Source: Pelistega indica | GTDB lineage: Bacteria; Pseudomonadota; Gammaproteobacteria; Burkholderiales; Burkholderiaceae_B | Direction: 5' to 3' | NCBI RefSeq assembly: GCF_000506865.1 | Contig: NZ_AYSV01000001.1 | Span: 1-61,702 of the forward strand | DNA length: 61,702 nucleotides | Part shown: positions 57,413 through 61,702 of the stretch, piece by piece | Layout of the letters: the number at the start of each line of letters is the position of its first letter | How positions within the stretch are numbered: the stretch's first letter is position 1 | The notes under the pieces: generated by a model | The model's input: only the letters and a program-made list of their open reading frames with translations | The model's database searches: none | What the model was told of the DNA's origin: nothing | Position numbers and translations under genes: made by a program

Positions 57413-58339
57413 CTAGTTGGTCAATGGAATAAGTCCTGGTAAACGCATAAAGCTCTGGTCTTGAACAATCTTAATAAAGTCATTTAAATAGGCAATATTT
57501 TTTTGATTTTCACGTATAGCAGCATATAGATTACTTCGCAATGGAGTTTGTCCAATTTGCTTTGCCACAACATACCCTTTTTGTAAATACGGCAGTACCG
57601 TCCAATAAGGTAAAGCAGCGATGCCACGACGACTAGCTACTAATTGAATAATGGCAATTGTCAGTTCACTAAGTCTTTTTTTGGGCTCTATATTGGCAGG
57701 TCTCAGTACTTTCCGTATCAAATCCAGCATATCATCAGGCACTGGATATGTAATGAGCGTTTCTTCTTTGAAGTCAGAGGCCTCCCAAATAGCTTTTTGG
57801 GCTAATGGATGATCAGCCGCACAAATTCCCACCATTTCATATGAAAACAATGGTTTATAACTAACCCCTGCTTGTGACTCCATATCAGAGACAATAGCAA
57901 TATCTGCTCTATGAGTGAGCAATAACCCGACAGGATCTGAGTGAAAACCAGAAACGATATCTAACTCTACTTTAGGCCATAATGATCGGAATAAATCCAT
58001 TGCAGGCATTAGCCAGTCGAAACAGGTATGACACTCGACAGCAATTCTTAACTCCCCTGCTTCTCCCTCTACAATCTGAACAATATCACGCTCAGCCTCG
58101 CTGATTAAGGGCGTAATTTCTTGAGCTAACCGCAACAAACGCTCTCCTGCAATTGTAAAACGTAAAGGAGATGATTTACGCTCAAACAAAGAGACATTGA
58201 AGTGTTCTTCAATAGAACGGATTTGATGTGACAGCGCTGATTGAGTCACAAATAGACGTTGAGCAGCCGTGGATACAGTCCCAGTTTCTGCTAGTGCTAA
58301 TAAGGTTTTTAAATGTTTCAGCTCTAAAAAAGTATCCAT
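57413..58339 (-). CDS. metR: LysR-type methionine regulator MetR
   Basis: A 308-residue LysR-family activator. The N-terminal HTH (H-L-K-T-L-L-A-L-A-E-T-G, Q-S-A-L-S-H-Q-I) is followed by an effector domain. R-I-A-V-E-C-H-T-C-F-D-W-L-M-P-A matches E. coli MetR (I-A-I-E-C-H-S-C-I-Q-W-L), a region near the homocysteine site. The late G-I-A-A-L-P-Y-W motif also agrees. MetR controls metE/metH and related genes with homocysteine as co-inducer. No met gene is next to it. Confidence 0.9.
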   Translation of the reverse strand: MDTFLELKHLKTLLALAETGTVSTAAQRLFVTQSALSHQIRSIEEHFNVSLFERKSSPLRFTIAGERLLRLAQEITPLISEAERDIVQIVEGEAGELRIAVECHTCFDWLMPAMDLFRSLWPKVELDIVSGFHSDPVGLLLTHRADIAIVSDMESQAGVSYKPLFSYEMVGICAADHPLAQKAIWEASDFKEETLITYPVPDDMLDLIRKVLRPANIEPKKRLSELTIAIIQLVASRRGIAALPYWTVLPYLQKGYVVAKQIGQTPLRSNLYAAIRENQKNIAYLNDFIKIVQDQSFMRLPGLIPLTN

Positions 58340-58537
58340 AGGTTTGCCTCTAAACTATGAATATTATTATAAACATAAAAAAATATTTATTAAAATAATT
58401 CATAAATATAGTCATAAAACAAAGGATTATGTGTATATTGGCTATATGCGCTAGAGAATAAAGAACAATAAGCGTGTAATTAACCATAAAAGATTAATTA
58501 AACGCTTAATTGAGAATACAAAAGGATGGATAGATAA

Positions 58538-59230
58538 TTAACGCAAGACAGTCCTAATCCTGCCATTAGACTTACGAATGGCTTTGACACCAGCAGCACC
58601 CATAGCAATATTACCCTTACTTTCTGGTGCGGTACCAGGCTCACCTAATACTAGCAGTTGATTTGAGTATGCTTTGCCGGTTTGGTGATTAACAGCCAAA
58701 CCTCGTGCACGGATTTCATAGTGCAAATGAGGCCCTGTTGATTGACCTGTATTACCACTCTTAGCAAAAACCTGCCCTTTTTCTACTTTTGACCCTACTT
58801 TCAGTCCTTTGGTAAAGCTATTTAAATGACCATACACTGTACTATAAACATTGTCATGTTTAATAACCACTAAATTACCATAGCCTGACATCCAGCCTAA
58901 ATAGACGATAGTCCCTGATTGAGCAGCATGGACTGGTGTACCGATAGGAACGCTATAATCTACGCCTTGATGAAATTTTTTACGTTTTAAGACTGGGTGA
59001 ATACGCCAACCATAGCCAGATGTAATCCGAGCATTTCCCACAGGTTTTTTGAGGATACTTTCAAAAGTAACCATCTCAAGTTTTAAATCAGAAGCACATT
59101 TATCAGTACAAGTTACACTTACATCATTGTCTAAAGCGTCTAAATTTAATTGTGGTTCATCGAAGCTGGTTTGAGCGAATGCAGAATGACCTACAAAAGT
59201 AAGCAATATAGTTAGAATGAGTTTTTGCAC
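58538..59230 (-). CDS. M23-family peptidase (LytM domain)
   Basis: A 230-residue exported metallopeptidase or divisome-activator type protein. The signal peptide ends S-A-F-A-Q. The LytM domain occupies about residues 60-180. Zinc ligands are present in F-H-Q-G-V-D-Y (HxxxD) and in H-L-H-Y-E (second HxH); G-H-L-N and the R-I-T-S-G-Y-G-W-R-I-H-P opening are standard. So it should be a catalytically active endopeptidase acting on peptidoglycan. It diverges from the two small exported proteins. Confidence 0.92.
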   Translation of the reverse strand: MQKLILTILLTFVGHSAFAQTSFDEPQLNLDALDNDVSVTCTDKCASDLKLEMVTFESILKKPVGNARITSGYGWRIHPVLKRKKFHQGVDYSVPIGTPVHAAQSGTIVYLGWMSGYGNLVVIKHDNVYSTVYGHLNSFTKGLKVGSKVEKGQVFAKSGNTGQSTGPHLHYEIRARGLAVNHQTGKAYSNQLLVLGEPGTAPESKGNIAMGAAGVKAIRKSNGRIRTVLR

Positions 59231-59323
59231 GCTAAATCCTAGTTAATAAAAAACAAAGTACTATAGTCAATATGTATTATTTATGACTATAATACCTAGC
59301 CAATAAATTTTACTATGTAATTA

Positions 59324-59749
59324 TTGCTTATGACCTCCAAATTAAGATTCACCCTAAAAAAAACTGTGCTATGCACCATTTTTTTGATTTCTTTTCTTTC
59401 AGGCTGTTACTCAACCCCCTATCCTACCGATATTCAAAATGAACTGCTAAGTTATTGTAAGGATGGTATTGAATCTGGTCTAACCGTTGTTCGAAATGGA
59501 AAAACGTCACCTATGACGCCAAAAGAAATTGATAAATTATGTCAATTTAGGTTGAGTGAATTTATGAAAGAAGTTAGTCTTGAAGATTACTTAGCACTGA
59601 ATAAGCATATTTATGACAATTTTAAAAATGCTTTTGCGAATAAATATGTTCTAAAAGATATCTATGACACATTATCTCCTGACGATAAGCGAGTGAATAC
59701 AGCAATTGCCGTCATCATATTAGGATTAGAGCCAAAAAATGAACAATAA
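59324..59749 (+). CDS. Small Cys-containing lipoprotein of unknown function (member 1 of a pair)
   Basis: A 141-residue lipoprotein with a long positively charged N-terminus and lipobox F-L-S-G-C near residue 28. The helical body has two further cysteines, Y-C-K-D-G-I-E and K-L-C-Q-F-R-L. They are followed by E-D-Y-L-A-L-N-K-H-I. The next gene shares the same Cys-x(22-30)-L-C-(Q/E)-x-R pattern and starts inside the end of this one (11-base overlap). I recognise no family. GTG/ATG choices: ATG 59324 or 59330. Confidence 0.7.
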   Translation: MLMTSKLRFTLKKTVLCTIFLISFLSGCYSTPYPTDIQNELLSYCKDGIESGLTVVRNGKTSPMTPKEIDKLCQFRLSEFMKEVSLEDYLALNKHIYDNFKNAFANKYVLKDIYDTLSPDDKRVNTAIAVIILGLEPKNEQ

Positions 59750-60125
59750 ATCTTACTTTGAACGATGCCTTGGCATAATAGGTTCACTAGCCGTGATAAC
59801 TTACTTCACTACGCCATCTTATGCAGCAGAGTATTTGGAACCAGGTTATACTGATTATGATAAACATAAAGCTGTTATTACTTGTATGCAGCAGATTTAT
59901 GTTAAAAACTATCAAGAAATGCCTACAGATGAAGATTTTTTCCCCCTTTGCGAGCAACGCTTCAATGTTCTTTCAAGAAGTTTGACACATGATGAGTTTA
60001 TTCATGCTAAGGCAGAATCTCTTAATGATAAGATAACGGAGAATAGTACGGGGAATCTATACTATGACGCCTTATTTGGGTATCCAAATGCGGAGTTAGA
60101 TAAAAAAATGAATGAGAAAAATTAA
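59739..60125 (+). CDS. Small Cys-containing exported protein of unknown function (member 2 of a pair)
   Basis: A 128-residue protein with a hydrophobic N-terminal signal (about 9-28, ending P-S-Y-A-A-E). In the mature part, T-C-M-Q-Q-I-Y and P-L-C-E-Q-R-F-N-V-L align with the two Cys motifs of the preceding gene, and S-L-T-H-D-E-F aligns with its S-L-E-D-Y. So the two are probably a tandem duplication. The genes overlap and are surely co-transcribed. The role is unknown; a periplasmic immunity or inhibitor protein is one possibility. The TctC gene follows 20 bases later. Confidence 0.7.
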   Translation: MNNKSYFERCLGIIGSLAVITYFTTPSYAAEYLEPGYTDYDKHKAVITCMQQIYVKNYQEMPTDEDFFPLCEQRFNVLSRSLTHDEFIHAKAESLNDKITENSTGNLYYDALFGYPNAELDKKMNEKN

Positions 60126-60145
60126 TAATATTTTGAGGAAGCAAA

Positions 60146-61133
60146 ATGAATAAAAATTTTTTAAAAAAACACCTTATTAGCTGTTGGACTTATTGGTTTT
60201 AGTTCAATGAGTATTGCGGCTACTCCTGTTGAAAATTGGCCCGAACATGAACTAAAACTACTCGTTCCTTTTGGTGCAGGCTCTAATCCAGATTTAGTAG
60301 CTCGCCTTGTTGCGCAAGAAGCAAGTAAGACATTAGGAAAAACTATTGTAGTAGAAAACAAACCTGGTGCAGGTGGAAATATCGCTACAGCACAAATTGC
60401 TAAAGCCAATCCTGATGGCTATACCTTTGGTTTAAGTATCAATGGACCTCTAGTTTATAACCAATTCATCGTTGATAATTTGGGGTATGATCCGGAAAAA
60501 GACTTAGCCCCTCTTACATTAGCAGCGACTCAACCTAATATTTTAGTTTCTAGCAAAGCAACTGGTGCAACAACACTGAAAGAATTAGTAGAAAAACTAA
60601 AAGAGAATCCTGGCAAATATAATGTTGCAACGGTTGGGGTGGGCTCTGGCTCACACCTCACGAGTGAACTATTACTCAAAGAAACAGGGACTACAGCGAC
60701 AACGGTTCAATATAAAGGCTCTCCAGATGCTGTGACTTCTCTTTTAGCGGGGGACACTCAATTTGCGACACTAGCACCAGGTGCTGTTATTGCATTAGGT
60801 AAAGAAGGTAAACTAAACGTTCTAGCTCAAGCCTCTGAAACCAGAAGCTCAAGCTTGCCTGATCTACCTACAGTAAAAGAAACTAAGGTGGCAAATATTG
60901 TGAGTCAAGCATGGAATGGTTTTGTTATTTCTAGCAAAGTAGATCCTGCTATTCAAGCTAAATTACATAAAGCTCTTTATGATGCCCTAAAACAGCCTGA
61001 AATACAGGAGAAATTTAAAGCACAATATATGGAAGCCATTCCAAGTACACAGGAAGAATTTAAAGCATTCATGAAGAAAGAAAAAGAGGTTTGGCAGCCA
61101 ATCATTGAAAGCTTAAATCTGAAGAAAAAGTAA
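60146..61133 (+). pseudogene. Tripartite tricarboxylate transporter receptor (TctC/Bug family), frameshifted near the start
   Basis: A periplasmic solute receptor of the Bug family, very common in Alcaligenaceae. The body (60207-61133) is intact: W-P-E-H-E-L-K-L-L-V-P-F-G-A-G-S-N-P-D at the start, V-V-E-N-K-P-G-A-G-G-N-I-A in the ligand loop, and Q-A-W-N-G-F-V late. The true start is ATG 60146 (GAGGAA upstream). It opens M-N-K-N-F-L-K and meets an A7 run (60163-60169). Removing one A restores the signal peptide N-T-L-L-A-V-G-L-I-G-F and a 328-residue protein. Without tctA/tctB nearby, its transporter must lie elsewhere. Confidence 0.87.
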
Positions 61134-61195
61134 ATAGTAAATTATGAGTTAAACGATTAATAAAACCGCTTGACCGTTAATTTATAACTTCCTAT

Positions 61196-61232
61196 AAGGT
61201 GTATGCTCATCAGAAGTCATACACCTTTTTAA
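61196..61232 (+). terminator. Terminator of the TctC gene
   Basis: AAGGTGTATG pairs with CATACACCTT (12-base loop), followed by T3-T5, 62 bases after the stop. Confidence 0.88.
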
Positions 61233-61299
61233 TACTTATTAACTGTGAGCGATAAGAGTCTTAACTGCTATAGATTATTAATTATTCTAATAAAAACAG

Positions 61300-61702
61300 C
61301 TAGAATAATGCAGTTAATCCACCATCAATAGTAATCACCTGCCCTGTCATATAACTACTAAGCTCACTAGCTAAAAATACGACTATCCCACTAAGTTCAT
61401 CCGGATTTCCCCAGCGCTGCATCGGTATTCTATTTAGCATATGCTGTCCCTTGATTGGATCCTCAGCTAGCTGTTGATTTGATTCTGTTAAAAAAGCCCC
61501 TGGCGCAATTGCATTGACGGTAATATTCTTTGGGGCGTATTCAACGGCTAGTGATTTTGTCATGGCGACGATACCCAATTTCGTGATAGGGTATATTGCA
61601 TCTCCTACTCGTGCGATATTCCCTGCTACTGAGCTCATAGAGATAACTCGCCCACCAGATGGCATTTGTTGAATCATTTTCTGTGATAAATACATAGGCT
61701 GA
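61300..61702 (-). CDS. SDR-family oxidoreductase (partial)
   Basis: The C-terminal part (about 134 residues) of a classical short-chain dehydrogenase; the N-terminus is beyond the right window edge. The catalytic Ser (S-M-S-S-V-A-G) and Tyr-x-x-x-Lys (Y-P-I-T-K) are visible. N-A-I-A-P-G-A-F-L-T follows, then the closing G-Q-V-I-T-I-D-G-G. The tail resembles the FabG/KduD-like group; the substrate is unknown. Confidence 0.9.
   Translation of the reverse strand, partial: QPMYLSQKMIQQMPSGGRVISMSSVAGNIARVGDAIYPITKLGIVAMTKSLAVEYAPKNITVNAIAPGAFLTESNQQLAEDPIKGQHMLNRIPMQRWGNPDELSGIVVFLASELSSYMTGQVITIDGGLTALF

Overview
This window is about 61.7 kb of an AT-rich, gene-dense beta-proteobacterial chromosome. 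The best fit is a low-GC member of the Alcaligenaceae (Pelistega/Taylorella/Basilea-like). The evidence is a Bug/TctC receptor, a Bordetella-type porin, DapC, MetR, PdxJ and UbiC of beta-proteobacterial type, and an overall AT bias. The genus is an inference.

Layout, left to right. 0-2.3 kb: the right end of an IS3-family element, then dapC, a 17-bp tandem repeat and tRNA-Leu(UAG). 2.4-8.5 kb: an AI-2E-family permease, a broken lytic transglycosylase lipoprotein, and a TAXI-type TRAP transporter. 8.5-13.6 kb: an iron-acquisition block (porin, efeO, efeB, efeU) on the minus strand, with a good Fur-like site before the porin. 13.7-18 kb: lexA with a perfect LexA box, tyrB and uvrB. 18.1-22.9 kb: TsdA-like and triheme cytochromes c, divergent from a TtrSR-like tetrathionate two-component system. 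23-27 kb: norR divergent from quinol-type norB, with three NorR sites and a sigma-54 promoter. 27-32.3 kb: a small exported protein, dadA, rdgC, recA (LexA box) and recX. 32.3-40.8 kb: two LPS-type glycosyltransferases, argH, nadE, glnB, ubiC, an RluF/RluB-like pseudouridine synthase, a lipoprotein and xthA. 40.9-41.8 kb: an orphan T6SS amidase effector/immunity pair (Tae4/Tai4). 42-53 kb: a spermidine-synthase-like protein, an amino-acid-type ABC importer, and an RND efflux operon running directly into pdxJ and a nitroreductase. 53-61.7 kb: gabD, an EamA transporter, an orphan iron-complex binding protein, metR, an M23 peptidase, two related small Cys-containing exported proteins, a TctC receptor and a partial SDR.

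The most interesting system is the tetrathionate block. A TtrS-type sensor with a periplasmic PhnD-like domain and its LuxR-type regulator diverge from a TsdA-like diheme lipoprotein and a membrane-anchored triheme cytochrome. No ttrABC reductase is present in the window. A perfect palindrome lies in the short shared promoter region. This suggests tetrathionate-induced, TsdA-based tetrathionate reduction.

A caution for any user: ten otherwise conserved genes (including uvrB, tyrB and rdgC) are each split by a single 1-nt indel, mostly in A/T homopolymers. Each becomes family-normal in length after one correction. This looks more like sequencing error than real gene decay.
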